The notes below the pieces were generated by a model. That model was not told where the DNA came from. It was given only the letters and a program-made list of their open reading frames with translations, and did no database searches. The position numbers were made by a program, and so were the translations under genes. A DNA stretch of 64,000 nucleotides from NCBI RefSeq assembly GCF_016808335.1, contig NC_053150.1, positions 26,308,538 through 26,372,537 of the forward strand. Direction: 5' to 3'. Source of the DNA: Panicum virgatum (lineage: Eukaryota > Streptophyta > Magnoliopsida > Poales > Poaceae). This document shows positions 27,110 to 42,300 of the stretch, piece by piece (within the stretch, counting starts at the first letter, position 1; each line of letters starts with the position of its first letter).

Positions 27110-30100
27110 CCAATCCACCACATTGGACCCTAAACTCATGTTTTGGTGCGTTCAATAGTGTTTGGGTGCATTTGGGAACGTTTCGTAACTGCATGAAACT
27201 CGATGCAAAACTGTGTGAACTGGTGCAATTAATGCAAAAGTATGTGCCACGAAGTCACGTCGGGATTTTTTGCAACGAACGCACCCAATCCACTCCATTG
27301 AACCCTAAACTCATGTTTTGATCGTTGCATAGTGTTTGGATGCATTTTGGATCATTTCTTAACCGCATGAAACTCGAAGCAAAACAGGGTGAACTAGTGC
27401 AATTAATGCGTAAACTCGTGCCACGAAGTCATGCCATGATTTTTCTCCACGAACGCACCCAATCCGCCCCATTGGAACCTAAACTAAAGTTTTGGTGCGT
27501 TGCATAGTGTTTGGGTGCATTTGTTATGGTTTCGTAACTGCATGAAATGCAGTGCAAAATGGTGTGAACTGGTGCAATTAATGCAAAAGTTCGTGCCACG
27601 AAGTCACATCCGGATTTTTCGCAACGAACACACCCAATCCACACCATTGGACGCTAAACTCATGTTTTGGTGTGTTGTATAGTGTTTGGGTGCATTTGGG
27701 ATCATTTCGTAACTCCACGAAACTCGATGCAAAATAGGGTGAACTGGTGCAATTAATGCAAAAGTTTGTGCCACGAATTCACGTCGGGATTTTTCGCAAC
27801 GAACACACCCAATCCACACCATTGGACCCTAAACTCATGTTTTGGTGTGTTGTAGTGTTTGGGTGCATTTGGGAGCATTTCGTAACTCCATGAAACTCGA
27901 TGCAAAATATGGAGAACTGGTGCAATTAATGCAAAAGTTCGTGCCACGAAGTCACGTCGGGATTTTTTGCAACGAACGCACCCAATCCACTCCATTGGAC
28001 CCTAAACTCTTGTTTTGGTGCATTGCATAGTGTTTGGGTGCATTTGGGATCGTTTCGTAACCGCATGAAACTCGATGCAAAACCGGGTGAACTAGTGCAA
28101 TTAAAGCGAAAGCTCGTGGCATGAATCATGGCGGGATTTTTCTCCACGAACGCACCCAATCCACCCCATTGGACCCTAAACTCAGGTTTTGGTGTGTTGC
28201 ATAGTGTTTGGGTGCTTTTGTTATGGTTTCGTAACTGCATGAAACTCCGGGCGAAATGGTGTGAACTGGTGCAATTAATGCAAAAGTTCGTGCCACGAAG
28301 TCACGTCTGGATTTTTCGCAACGAACGCACCCAATCCGCACCATTGGACCCTAAACTCATGTTTTGGTGTGTTGTATAGTGTTTGGGTGCATTTGGGAAC
28401 ATTTCGTAACTCCATGAAACTCGATGCAAAATAGGGGGAACTGGTGCTATTAATACAAAGTTCGTGCCACGAAGTCACGTCGGGATTTTTCGCAACGAAC
28501 GCACCCAATCCGCCCCATTGGAGCCTAAATTCATGTTTTGGTGCATTGCATAGTGTTTGGGTGCATTTGGATCGTTTCATAACTGCATGAAACTCGATGC
28601 AAAATAGTGTGAACTGGTACAATTAATGCAAAAGTACGTGCCACGAAGTCACGTCGGGATTTTTTGCAATGAACGCACCCAATCCACCACATTGGACCCT
28701 AAACTCATGTTTTGGTGCGTTTAATAGTGTTTGGGTGCATTTGGGAACGTTTCGTAACTGCATGAAACTCGATGCAAAACTGTGTGAACTGGTGCAATTA
28801 ATGCAAAAGTATGTGCCACGAAGTCACGTCGGGATTTTTTGCAACGAACGCACCCAATCCACTCCATTGAACCCTAAACTCATGTTTTGATCGTTGCATA
28901 GTGTTTGGATGCATTTTGGATCATTTCTTAACCGCATGAAACTCGAAGCAAAACAGGGTGAACTAGTGCAATTAATGCGTAAGCTCGTGCCACGAAGTCA
29001 TGCCATGATTTTTCTCCACGAACGCACCCAATCCGCCCCATTGGAACCTAAACTAAAGTTTTGGTGCGTTGCATAGTGTTTGGGTGCATTTGTTATGGTT
29101 TCGTAACTGCATGAAATGCAGTGCAAAATGGTGTGAACTGGTGCAATTAATGCAAAAGTTCGTGCCACGAAGTCACATCCGGATTTTTCGCAACGAACAC
29201 ACCCAATCCACACCATTGGACCCTAAACTCATGTTTTGGTGTGTTGTATAGTGTTTGGGTGCATTTGGGATCATTTCGTAACTCCACGAAACTCGATGCA
29301 AAATAGGGTGAACTGGTGCAATTAATGCAAAAGTTTGTGCCACGAATTCACGTCGGGATTTTTCGCAACGAACAAACCCAATCCACACCATTGGACCCTA
29401 AACTCATGTTTTGGTGTGTTATAGTGTTTGGGTGCATTTGGGAGCATTTCGTAACTCCATGAAACTCGATGCAAAATATGGAGAACTGGTGCAATTAATG
29501 CAAAAGTTCGTGCCACGAAGTCACGTCGGGATTTTTTGCAACGAACGCACCCAATCCACTCCATTGGACCCTAAACTCTTGTTTTGGTGCATTGCATAGT
29601 GTTTGGGTGCATTTGGGATCGTTTCGTAACCGCATGAAACTCGATGCAAAACCGGGTGAACTAGTGCAATTAAAGCGAAAGCTCGTGGCATGAATCATGG
29701 CGGGATTTTTCTCCACGAACGCACCCAATCCACCCCATTGGACCCTAAACTCAGGTTTTGGTGTGTTGCATAGTGTTTGGGTGCTTTTGTTATGGTTTCG
29801 TAACTGCATGAAACTCCGGGCGAAATGGTGTGAACTGGTGCAATTAATGCAAAAGTTCGTGCCACGAAGTCACGTCTGGATTTTTCGCAACGAACGCACC
29901 CAATCCGCACCATTGGACCCTAAACTCATGTTTTGGTGTGTTGTATAGTGTTTGGGTGCATTTGGGAACATTTCGTAACTCCATGAAACTCGATGCAAAA
30001 TAGGGGGAACTGGGGCTATTAATACAAAGTACGTGCCACGAAGTCACGTCGGGATTTTTCGCAACGAACGCACCCAATCCGCCCCATTGGAGCCTAAATT

Positions 30101-31817
30101 CATGTTTTGGTGCATTGCATAGTGTTTGGGTGCATTTGGATCGTTTCATAACTGCATGAAACTCGATGCAAAATAGTGTGAACTGGTACAATTAATGCAA
30201 AAGTACGTGCCACGAAGTCACGTCGGGATTTTTTGCAATGAACGCAACCAATCCACCACATTGGACCCTAAACTCATGTTTTGGTGCGTTTAATAGTGTT
30301 TGGGTGCATTTGGGAACGTTTCGTAACTGCATGAAACTCGATGCAAAACTGTGTGAACTGGTGCAATTAATGCAAAAGTATGTGCCACGAAGTCACGTCG
30401 GGATTTTTTGCAACGAACGCACCCAATCCACTCCATTGAACCCTAAACTCATGTTTTGATCGTTGCATAGTGTTTGGATGCATTTTGGATCATTTCTTAA
30501 CCGCATGAAACTCGAAGCAAAACAGGGTGAACTAGTGCAATTAATGCGTAAGCTCGTGCCACGAAGTCATGCCATGATTTTTCTCCACGAACGCACCCAA
30601 TCCGCCCCATTGGAACCTAAACTAAAGTTTTGGTGCGTTGCATAGTGTTTGGGTGCATTTGTTATGGTTTCGTAACTGCATGAAATGCAGTGCAAAATGG
30701 TGTGAACTGGTGCAATTAATGCAAAAGTTCGTGCCACGAAGTCACATCCGGATTTTTCGCAACTAACACACCCAATCCACACCATTGGACCCTAAACTCA
30801 TGTTTTGGTGTGTTGTATAGTGTTTGGGTGCATTTGGGATCATTTCGTAACTCCACGAAACTCGATGCAAAATAGGGTGAACTGGTGCAATTAATGCAAA
30901 AGTTTGTGCCACGAATTCACGTCGGGATTTTTCGCAACGAACACACCCAATCCACACCATTGGACCCTAAACTCATGTTTTGGTGTGTTGTAGTGTTTGG
31001 GTGCATTTGGGAGCATTTCGTAACTCCATGAAACTCGATGCAAAATATGGAGAACTGGTGCAATTAATGCAAAAGTTCGTGCCACGAAGTCACGTCGGGA
31101 TTTTTTGCAACGAACGCACCCAATCCACTCCATTGGACCCTAAACTCTTGTTTTGGTGCATTGCATAGTGTTTGGGTGCATTTGGGATCGTTTCGTAACC
31201 GCATGAAACTCGATGCAAAACCGGGTGAACTAGTGCAATTAAAGCGAAAGCTCGTGGCATGAATCATGGCGGGATTTTTCTCCACGAACGCACCCAATCC
31301 ACCCCATTGGACCCTAAACTCAGGTTTTGGTGTGTTGCATAGTGTTTGGGTGCTTTTGTTATGGTTTCGTAACTGCATGAAACTCCGGGCGAAATGGTGT
31401 GAACTGGTGCAATTAATGCAAAAGTTCGTGCCACGAAGTCACGTCTGGATTTTTCGCAACGAACGCACCCAATCCGCACCATTGGACCCTAAACTCATGT
31501 TTTGGTGTGTTGTATAGTGTTTGGGTGCATTTGGGAACATTTCGTAACTCCATGAAACTCGATGCAAAATAGGGGGAACTGGTGCTATTAATACAAAGTT
31601 CGTGCCACGAAGTCACGTCGGGATTTTTCGCAACGAACGCACCCAATCCGCCCCATTGGAGCCTAAATTCATGTTTTGGTGCATTGCATAGTGTTTGGGT
31701 GCATTTGGATCGTTTCATAACTGCATGAAACTCGATGCAAAATAGTGTGAACTGGTACAATTAATGCAAAAGTACGTGCCACGAAGTCACGTCGGGATTT
31801 TTTGCAATGAACGCACC
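27110..31817 (+). repeat. 9-monomer HOR, 1,569-bp unit, three copies
   Basis: Three consecutive units: 27,110-28,678, 28,679-30,247 and 30,248-31,816. Landmarks recur at 1,569 bp, for example GATCATTTCTTAACCGC near 27,349, 28,918 and 30,487. By eye copies differ at only a handful of bases. The unit is 6 bp short of nine 175-bp monomers. This is explained by small losses shared by all copies: GTTTTGATCG, CATGAATCATGGCGG, GTGCTATTAATACAAAGTTC, GCATTTGGATCG and the shortened GTTGTAGTG. The first four monomers are the same module found in the 8-mer array to the right. Confidence 0.9.
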
Positions 31818-33591
31818 CAATCCACTCCATTGGACCCTAAACTCATATTTTGGTGTGTTGCATAGTGTTTGGATGCATTTGGGATCGTTTCGTAACCGCA
31901 TGAAACTCGATGCAAAACAGGGTGAACTGGTGCAATTAATGCAAAAGTTCGTGCCACGAAGTCACGTCGGGATTTTTCGCAACGAACGCACCCAATCCAT
32001 CCCATTGGACCCTAAACTCATGTTTTGGTAAGTTTCATAGTGTTTGGGTTCATCTGTTATCATTTCGTAACTGCATGAAACTCGGTGCAAAATGGTGTGA
32101 ACTGGTGCAGTTAATGCAAAAGTTCGTAACACGAAGTCACGTCGGGATTTTTCGAAACGAACGCACCCAATACAACAATTGACCCTAAACTCATGTTTTG
32201 GCGCATTGCATAATGTTTGGGTGCATTTGGGATCGTTTCGTAACTGCATGAAACTCGGTGCAAAACAGTGTGAACTGGTGCAATTAATCAAAAAGTACGT
32301 GCCACGAAGTCAAGTCGGGATTTTTTTGCAACGAACGCACCCAATCCACTCCATTGGACCCTAAACTCATGTTTTGGTGTGTTGCATAGTGTTGGGTGCA
32401 TTTGGGATCGTTTCGTAACCGCATGAAACTCGATGCAAAATAGGGTGAACTAGTGCAATTAATGCGAAAGCTCGTGCCATGAAGTCATGCCGGGATTTTT
32501 CTCCACGAACGCACCCAATCCACCCCATTGGACCCTAAACTCAAGTTTTGGTGCGTTGCATAGTGTTTGGGTGCATTTATTATGGTTTCGTAACTACATG
32601 AACTCGGTGCAAAACGGTGTAAACTGGTGCAATTAATGCAAAAGTTCGTGCCACGAAGTCACGTCCGGATTTTTCGGAACGAACGCACCCAATCCGTACC
32701 ATTGGACCCTAAACTCATGTTTTGGTGTGTTGTATAGTGTTTGGGTGCATTTGGGATCATTTCGTAACTCCATGAAACTCGATGCAAAATAGGGAGAACT
32801 GGTGCAATTAATACAAAGTTCGTGCCACGAAGTCACGTCGGGATTTTTCGCAACGAACGCACCCAATCCGCCCCATTGGAGCCTAAATTCATGTTTTGGT
32901 GCGTTGCATAGTGTTTGGGTGCATTTGGATCGTTTCATAACTGCATGAAACTCGATGCAAAATAGTGTAAACTGGTGCAATTAATGCAAAAGTACGTGCC
33001 ACGAAGTCACGTCGGGATTTTTTGCAATGAACGCACCCAATCCACTCGATTGGACCCTAAACTCACGTTTTGGTGTGTTGCATAGTGTTTGGATGCATTT
33101 GGGATCATTTCGTAACCGCATGAAACTCGATGCAAAACATGGTGAACTAGTGCAATTAATGCGAAAGCTCTTGCCATGAAGTAATGCCGGGATTTTTCCC
33201 CACGAACGCACCCACTCCACCCCATTGGAACCTAAACTCAAGTTTTTTTGTGTTGCATAGTGTTTGGGTGCATTTGTTATGGTTTCGTAACTGCATGAAA
33301 CTCGGTGCAAAATGGTGTGAACTGGTACAATTAATGCAAAAGTTCGTGCCACGAAGCCACATCGGGATTTTTCGCAACGAACGAACTCAATCCACCACAT
33401 TGGACCCTAAGCTCATGTTTTGGTGCGTTGCATAGTGTTTGGGTGCATTTGGGATTGTTTCCTAACTGCATGAAACTCGGTGCAAAACAGTTTGAACTGG
33501 TGCAATTAATACAAAAGTACGTGCCACGAAGTCACATCGGGATTTTTTGCAACGAACGCACCCAATCCACTCCATTGGACCATAAACTATT
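31818..33591 (+). repeat. Mosaic satellite block left of the 8-mer array
   Basis: Monomers match the order seen at about 14.3-16.5 kb: the TAAGTTTCATAG monomer, the shortened AATACAACAATTGACCC, the CATGAACTCGG monomer, the ACAAAGTTCG monomer, and CCACTCCACCCCATTGG with TTTTTTTGTGTTG. It carries small indels of its own, such as the seven-T run near 33,243. It ends where GTTCTGGTGC at 33,592 opens the 1,399-bp array. No gene is present. Confidence 0.68.
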
Positions 33592-36389
33592 GTTCTGGTG
33601 CATTGCATAGTGTTTGGGTGCATTTGGGATCGTTTCGTAACAGCATGAAACTCGATGCAAAACAGGGTGAATCAGTGCAATTAATGCGAAAGCTCGTGCT
33701 ACAAAGTCACGCCAGGATTTTTCTATACGAACACACCCATTAAACCCCATTGAACCCTAACCTCATGTTTTGGTGCGTTGCATAGGGTTTGGGTGCATTT
33801 GGGATCGTTTCATAACTGCATGAAACTCGGTGCAAAACGGGGTGAACTTGTGCAATTAATACAAAAGTACGTGCCACGAAGTCATGTCGGGATTTTTCGC
33901 AATGAACACACCCAATCCACTCCATTGGACCCTAAACTCATGTTTTGGTGTGTTGCATAGTGCTTGGGTGCATTTGGGATCGTTTTGTAACCGCATGAAA
34001 CTCGATGCAAAATAAGGTGAACTAGTGCAATTAATGCGAAAGTTCGTGCCATGAAGTCATGGCAGGATTTTTCTCCACGAACGCACCCAATCCTCCCCAT
34101 TGGACCCTAAACTCAAGTTTTGGTGCGTTGCATAGTGTTTGGGTGTATTTGTTATGGTTTCGTAACTGCATGAAACTCGGTGCAAAACGGTGTGAACTGG
34201 TGCAATTAATGCAAAAGTTTGTGCCACGAAGTCACGTCAGGATTTTTCGCAACGAACGGACCCAATCCACCACATTGGACCCTAAACTCATGTTTTGGTG
34301 CGTTCAATAGTGTTTGGGTGCATTTGGGAACGTTTCGTAACTGCATGAAACTCGATGCAAAACTGTGTGAACTAGTGCAATTAATGCAAAAGTATGTGCC
34401 ACGAAGTCACGTCGGGATTTTTCGAAACGAACGCACCCAATCCACTCCATTGAACCCTAAACTCATGTTTTGATCGTTGCATAGTGTTTGGATGCATTTT
34501 GGATCATTTCGTAACCGCATGAAACTCGATGCAAAACAGGGTGAACTAGTGCAATTAATGCGTAGGCTCGTGCCACGAAGTCATGCCATGATTTTTCTCC
34601 ACGAACGCACCCAATCCGCCCCATTGGAACCTAAACTAAAGTTTTGGTGCGTTGCATAGTGTTTGGGTGCATTTGTTATGGTTTCGTAACTGCATGAAAC
34701 GCAGTGCAAAACGGTGTGAACTGGTGCAATTAATGCAAAAGTTCGTGCCACGAAGTCACATCCGGATTTTTCGCAACGAACACACCCAATCCACACCATT
34801 GGACCCTAAACTCATGTTTTGGTGTGTTGTATAGTGTTTGGGTGCATTTGGGATCATTTCGTAACTCCATGAAACTCGATGCAAAATAGGGGGAACTGGT
34901 GCAATTAATGCAAAAGTTCGTAACACGAAGTCACGTCGGGATTTTTCGAAACGAACGCACCCAATCCATCACATTGGACCCTAAACTCATGTTCTGGTGC
35001 ATTGCATAGTGTTTGGGTGCATTTGGGATCGTTTCGTAACAGCATGAAACTCGATGCAAAACAGGGTGAATCAGTGCAATTAATGCGAAAGCTCGTGCTA
35101 CAAAGTCACGCCAGGATTTTTCTATACGAACACACCCATTAAACCCCATTGAACCCTAACCTCATGTTTTGGTGCGTTGCATAGGGTTTGGGTGCATTTG
35201 GGATCGTTTCATAACTGCATGAAACTCGGTGCAAAACGGGGTGAACTTGTGCAATTAATACAAAAGTACGTGCCACGAAGTCATGTCGGGATTTTTCGCA
35301 ATGAACACACCCAATCCACTCCATTGGACCCTAAACTCATGTTTTGGTGTGTTGCATAGTGCTTGGGTGCATTTGGGATCGTTTTGTAACCGCATGAAAC
35401 TCGATGCAAAATAAGGTGAACTAGTGCAATTAATGCGAAAGTTCGTGCCATGAAGTCATGGCAGGATTTTTCTCCACGAACGCACCCAATCCTCCCCATT
35501 GGACCCTAAACTCAAGTTTTGGTGCGTTGCATAGTGTTTGGGTGTATTTGTTATGGTTTCGTAACTGCATGAAACTCGGTGCAAAACGGTGTGAACTGGT
35601 GCAATTAATGCAAAAGTTTGTGCCACGAAGTCACGTCAGGATTTTTCGCAACGAACGGACCCAATCCACCACATTGGACCCTAAACTCATGTTTTGGTGC
35701 GTTCAATAGTGTTTGGGTGCATTTGGGAACGTTTCGTAACTGCATGAAACTCGATGCAAAACTGTGTGAACTAGTGCAATTAATGCAAAAGTATGTGCCA
35801 CGAAGTCACGTCGGGATTTTTCGAAACGAACGCACCCAATCCACTCCATTGAACCCTAAACTCATGTTTTGATCGTTGCATAGTGTTTGGATGCATTTTG
35901 GATCATTTCGTAACCGCATGAAACTCGATGCAAAACAGGGTGAACTAGTGCAATTAATGCGTAGGCTCGTGCCACGAAGTCATGCCATGATTTTTCTCCA
36001 CGAACGCACCCAATCCGCCCCATTGGAACCTAAACTAAAGTTTTGGTGCGTTGCATAGTGTTTGGGTGCATTTGTTATGGTTTCGTAACTGCATGAAACG
36101 CAGTGCAAAACGGTGTGAACTGGTGCAATTAATGCAAAAGTTCGTGCCACGAAGTCACATCCGGATTTTTCGCAACGAACACACCCAATCCACACCATTG
36201 GACCCTAAACTCATGTTTTGGTGTGTTGTATAGTGTTTGGGTGCATTTGGGATCATTTCGTAACTCCATGAAACTCGATGCAAAATAGGGGGAACTGGTG
36301 CAATTAATGCAAAAGTTCGTAACACAAAGTCACGTCGGGATTTTTCGAAACGAACGCACCCAATCCATCACATTGGACCCTAAACTCAT
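33592..36389 (+). repeat. Variant (type a) units of the 8-mer HOR, copies 1-2
   Basis: The first two units have the same 1,399-bp length as the rest. However, their first two monomers (for example 34,991-35,340) are of another kind: TGTTCTGGTGCATTGC, CGTAACAGCATG, GAATCAGTGC, GCTACAAAGTCACGCC, CCCATTAAACCCC and GCATAGGGTTTGGG. From 36,390 on, these positions hold CGCGTTGC, TTAATACGAAAGTACG and CGTTGCAAAACTGTG monomers. The other six monomers are almost the same. Type a and type b are therefore cassettes of equal length exchanged in register. Confidence 0.82.
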
Positions 36390-39300
36390 GTTTTGGCGCG
36401 TTGCATAGTGTTTGGGTGCATTTGGGATCGTTTCGTAACTGCATGAAACTCGGTGCAAAACAGTGTGAACTGGTGCAATTAATACGAAAGTACGTGCCAC
36501 GAAGTCACGTCGGGATTTTTCGCAACGAACGCACCCAATCCACCACATTGGACCCTAAACTCATGTTTTGGTGCGTTGCATAGTGTTTGGGTGCATTTAG
36601 GATCGTTTCGTAACTGCATGAAACTCGTTGCAAAACTGTGTGAACTAGTGCAATTAATGCAAAAGCACGTGCCACGAAGTCGCATAGGTATTTTTTGCAA
36701 TGAACACACCCAATCCACTCCATTGGACCCTAAACTCATGTTTTGGTGTGTTGCATAGTGCTTGGGTGCATTTGGGATCGTTTTGTAACCGCATGAAACT
36801 CGATGCAAAACAAGGTGAACTAGTGCAATTAATGCGAAAGTTCGTGCCATGAAGTCATGGCAGGATTTTTCTCCACGAACGCACCCAATCCTCCCCATTG
36901 GACCCTAAACTCAAGTTTTGGTGCGTTGCATAGTGTTTGGGTGTATTTGTTATGGTTTCGTAACTGCATGAAACTCGGTGCAAAACGGTGTGAACTGGTG
37001 CAATTAATGCAAAAGTTTGTGCCACGAAGTCACGTCAGGATTTTTCGCAACGAACGGACCCAATCCACCACATTGGACCCTAAACTCATGTTTTGGTGCG
37101 TTCAATAGTGTTTGGGTGCATTTGGGAACGTTTCGTAACTGCATGAAACTCGATGCAAAACTGTGTGAACTGGTGCAATTAATGCAAAAGTATGTGCCAC
37201 GAAGTCACGTCGGGATTTTTCGAAACGAACGCACCCAATCCACTCCATTGAACCCTAAACTCATGTTTTGATCGTTGCATAGTGTTTGGATGCATTTTGG
37301 ATCATTTCGTAACCGCATGAAACTCGATGCAAAACAGGGTGAACTAGTGCAATTAATGCGTAGGCTCGTGCCACGAAGTCATGCCATGATTTTTCTCCAC
37401 GAACGCACCCAATCCGCCCCATTGGAACCTAAACTAAAGTTTTGGTGCGTTGCATAGTGTTTGGGTGCATTTGTTATGGTTTCGTAACTGCATGAAACGC
37501 AGTGCAAAACGGTGTGAACTGGTGCAATTAATGCAAAAGTTCGTGCCACGAAGTCACATCCGGATTTTTCGCAACGAACACACCCAATCCACACCATTGG
37601 ACCCTAAACTCATGTTTTGGTGTGTTGTATAGTGTTTGGGTGCATTTGGGATCATTTCGTAACTCCATGAAACTCGATGCAAAATAGGGGGAACTGGTGC
37701 AATTAATGCAAAAGTTCGTAACACAAAGTCACGTCGGGATTTTTCGAAACGAACGCACCCAATCCATCACATTGGACCCTAAACTCATGTTTTGGCGCGT
37801 TGCATAGTGTTTGGGTGCATTTGGGATCGTTTCGTAACTGCATGAAACTCGGTGCAAAACAGTGTGAACTGGTGCAATTAATACGAAAGTACGTGCCACG
37901 AAGTCACGTCGGGATTTTTCGCAACGAACGCACCCAATCCACCACATTGGACCCTAAACTCATGTTTTGGTGCGTTGCATAGTGTTTGGGTGCATTTAGG
38001 ATCGTTTCGTAACTGCATGAAACTCGTTGCAAAACTGTGTGAACTAGTGCAATTAATGCAAAAGCACGTGCCACGAAGTCGCATAGGTATTTTTTGCAAT
38101 GAACACACCCAATCCACTCCATTGGACCCTAAACTCATGTTTTGGTGTGTTGCATAGTGCTTGGGTGCATTTGGGATCGTTTTGTAACCGCATGAAACTC
38201 GATGCAAAACAAGGTGAACTAGTGCAATTAATGCGAAAGTTCGTGCCATGAAGTCATGGCAGGATTTTTCTCCACGAACGCACCCAATCCTCCCCATTGG
38301 ACCCTAAACTCAAGTTTTGGTGCGTTGCATAGTGTTTGGGTGTATTTGTTATGGTTTCGTAACTGCATGAAACTCGGTGCAAAACGGTGTGAACTGGTGC
38401 AATTAATGCAAAAGTTTGTGCCACGAAGTCACGTCAGGATTTTTCGCAACGAACGGACCCAATCCACCACATTGGACCCTAAACTCATGTTTTGGTGCGT
38501 TCAATAGTGTTTGGGTGCATTTGGGAACGTTTCGTAACTGCATGAAACTCGATGCAAAACTGTGTGAACTGGTGCAATTAATGCAAAAGTATGTGCCACG
38601 AAGTCACGTCGGGATTTTTCGAAACGAACGCACCCAATCCACTCCATTGAACCCTAAACTCATGTTTTGATCGTTGCATAGTGTTTGGATGCATTTTGGA
38701 TCATTTCGTAACCGCATGAAACTCGATGCAAAACAGGGTGAACTAGTGCAATTAATGCGTAGGCTCGTGCCACGAAGTCATGCCATGATTTTTCTCCACG
38801 AACGCACCCAATCCGCCCCATTGGAACCTAAACTAAAGTTTTGGTGCGTTGCATAGTGTTTGGGTGCATTTGTTATGGTTTCGTAACTGCATGAAACGCA
38901 GTGCAAAACGGTGTGAACTGGTGCAATTAATGCAAAAGTTCGTGCCACGAAGTCACATCCGGATTTTTCGCAACGAACACACCCAATCCACACCATTGGA
39001 CCCTAAACTCATGTTTTGGTGTGTTGTATAGTGTTTGGGTGCATTTGGGATCATTTCGTAACTCCATGAAACTCGATGCAAAATAGGGGGAACTGGTGCA
39101 ATTAATGCAAAAGTTCGTAACACGAAGTCACGTCGGGATTTTTCGAAACGAACGCACCCAATCCATCACATTGGACCCTAAACTCATGTTTTGGCGCGTT
39201 GCATAGTGTTTGGGTGCATTTGGGATCGTTTCGTAACTGCATGAAACTCGGTGCAAAACAGTGTGAACTGGTGCAATTAATACGAAAGTACGTGCCACGA

Positions 39301-42300
39301 AGTCACGTCGGGATTTTTCGCAACGAACGCACCCAATCCACCACATTGGACCCTAAACTCATGTTTTGGTGCGTTGCATAGTGTTTGGGTGCATTTAGGA
39401 TCGTTTCGTAACTGCATGAAACTCGTTGCAAAACTGTGTGAACTAGTGCAATTAATGCAAAAGCACGTGCCACGAAGTCGCATAGGTATTTTTTGCAATG
39501 AACACACCCAATCCACTCCATTGGACCCTAAACTCATGTTTTGGTGTGTTGCATAGTGCTTGGGTGCATTTGGGATCGTTTTGTAACCGCATGAAACTCG
39601 ATGCAAAACAAGGTGAACTAGTGCAATTAATGCGAAAGTTCGTGCCATGAAGTCATGGCAGGATTTTTCTCCACGAACGCACCCAATCCTCCCCATTGGA
39701 CCCTAAACTCAAGTTTTGGTGCGTTGCATAGTGTTTGGGTGTATTTGTTATGGTTTCGTAACTGCATGAAACTCGGTGCAAAACGGTGTGAACTGGTGCA
39801 ATTAATGCAAAAGTTTGTGCCACGAAGTCACGTCAGGATTTTTCGCAACGAACGGACCCAATCCACCACATTGGACCCTAAACTCATGTTTTGGTGCGTT
39901 CAATAGTGTTTGGGTGCATTTGGGAACGTTTCGTAACTGCATGAAACTCGATGCAAAACTGTGTGAACTGGTGCAATTAATGCAAAAGTATGTGCCACGA
40001 AGTCACGTCGGGATTTTTCGAAACGAACGCACCCAATCCACTCCATTGAACCCTAAACTCATGTTTTGATCGTTGCATAGTGTTTGGATGCATTTTGGAT
40101 CATTTCGTAACCGCATGAAACTCGATGCAAAACAGGGTGAACTAGTGCAATTAATGCGTAGGCTCGTGCCACGAAGTCATGCCATGATTTTTCTCCACGA
40201 ACGCACCCAATCCGCCCCATTGGAACCTAAACTAAAGTTTTGGTGCGTTGCATAGTGTTTGGGTGCATTTGTTATGGTTTCGTAACTGCATGAAACGCAG
40301 TGCAAAACGGTGTGAACTGGTGCAATTAATGCAAAAGTTCGTGCCACGAAGTCACATCCGGATTTTTCGCAACGAACACACCCAATCCACACCATTGGAC
40401 CCTAAACTCATGTTTTGGTGTGTTGTATAGTGTTTGGGTGCATTTGGGATCATTTCGTAACTCCATGAAACTCGATGCAAAATAGGGGGAACTGGTGCAA
40501 TTAATGCAAAAGTTCGTAACACGAAGTCACGTCGGGATTTTTCGAAACGAACGCACCCAATCCATCACATTGGACCCTAAACTCATGTTTTGGCGCGTTG
40601 CATAGTGTTTGGGTGCATTTGGGATCGTTTCGTAACTGCATGAAACTCGGTGCAAAACAGTGTGAACTGGTGCAATTAATACGAAAGTACGTGCCACGAA
40701 GTCACGTCGGGATTTTTCGCAACGAACGCACCCAATCCACCACATTGGACCCTAAACTCATGTTTTGGTGCGTTGCATAGTGTTTGGGTGCATTTAGGAT
40801 CGTTTCGTAACTGCATGAAACTCGTTGCAAAACTGTGTGAACTAGTGCAATTAATGCAAAAGCACGTGCCACGAAGTCGCATAGGTATTTTTTGCAATGA
40901 ACACACCCAATCCACTCCATTGGACCCTAAACTCATGTTTTGGTGTGTTGCATAGTGCTTGGGTGCATTTGGGATCGTTTTGTAACCGCATGAAACTCGA
41001 TGCAAAACAAGGTGAACTAGTGCAATTAATGCGAAAGTTCGTGCCATGAAGTCATGGCAGGATTTTTCTCCACGAACGCACCCAATCCTCCCCATTGGAC
41101 CCTAAACTCAAGTTTTGGTGCGTTGCATAGTGTTTGGGTGTATTTGTTATGGTTTCGTAACTGCATGAAACTCGGTGCAAAACGGTGTGAACTGGTGCAA
41201 TTAATGCAAAAGTTTGTGCCACGAAGTCACGTCAGGATTTTTCGCAACGAACGGACCCAATCCACCACATTGGACCCTAAACTCATGTTTTGGTGCGTTC
41301 AATAGTGTTTGGGTGCATTTGGGAACGTTTCGTAACTGCATGAAACTCGATGCAAAACTGTGTGAACTGGTGCAATTAATGCAAAAGTATGTGCCACGAA
41401 GTCACGTCGGGATTTTTCGAAACGAACGCACCCAATCCACTCCATTGAACCCTAAACTCATGTTTTGATCGTTGCATAGTGTTTGGATGCATTTTGGATC
41501 ATTTCGTAACCGCATGAAACTCGATGCAAAACAGGGTGAACTAGTGCAATTAATGCGTAGGCTCGTGCCACGAAGTCATGCCATGATTTTTCTCCACGAA
41601 CGCACCCAATCCGCCCCATTGGAACCTAAACTAAAGTTTTGGTGCGTTGCATAGTGTTTGGGTGCATTTGTTATGGTTTCGTAACTGCATGAAACGCAGT
41701 GCAAAACGGTGTGAACTGGTGCAATTAATGCAAAAGTTCGTGCCACGAAGTCACATCCGGATTTTTCGCAACGAACACACCCAATCCACACCATTGGACC
41801 CTAAACTCATGTTTTGGTGTGTTGTATAGTGTTTGGGTGCATTTGGGATCATTTCGTAACTCCATGAAACTCGATGCAAAATAGGGGGAACTGGTGCAAT
41901 TAATGCAAAAGTTCGTAACACGAAGTCACGTCGGGATTTTTCGAAACGAACGCACCCAATCCATCACATTGGACCCTAAACTCATGTTTTGGCGCGTTGC
42001 ATAGTGTTTGGGTGCATTTGGGATCGTTTCGTAACTGCATGAAACTCGGTGCAAAACAGTGTGAACTGGTGCAATTAATACGAAAGTACGTGCCACGAAG
42101 TCACGTCGGGATTTTTCGCAACGAACGCACCCAATCCACCACATTGGACCCTAAACTCATGTTTTGGTGCGTTGCATAGTGTTTGGGTGCATTTAGGATC
42201 GTTTCGTAACTGCATGAAACTCGTTGCAAAACTGTGTGAACTAGTGCAATTAATGCAAAAGCACGTGCCACGAAGTCGCATAGGTATTTTTTGCAATGAA

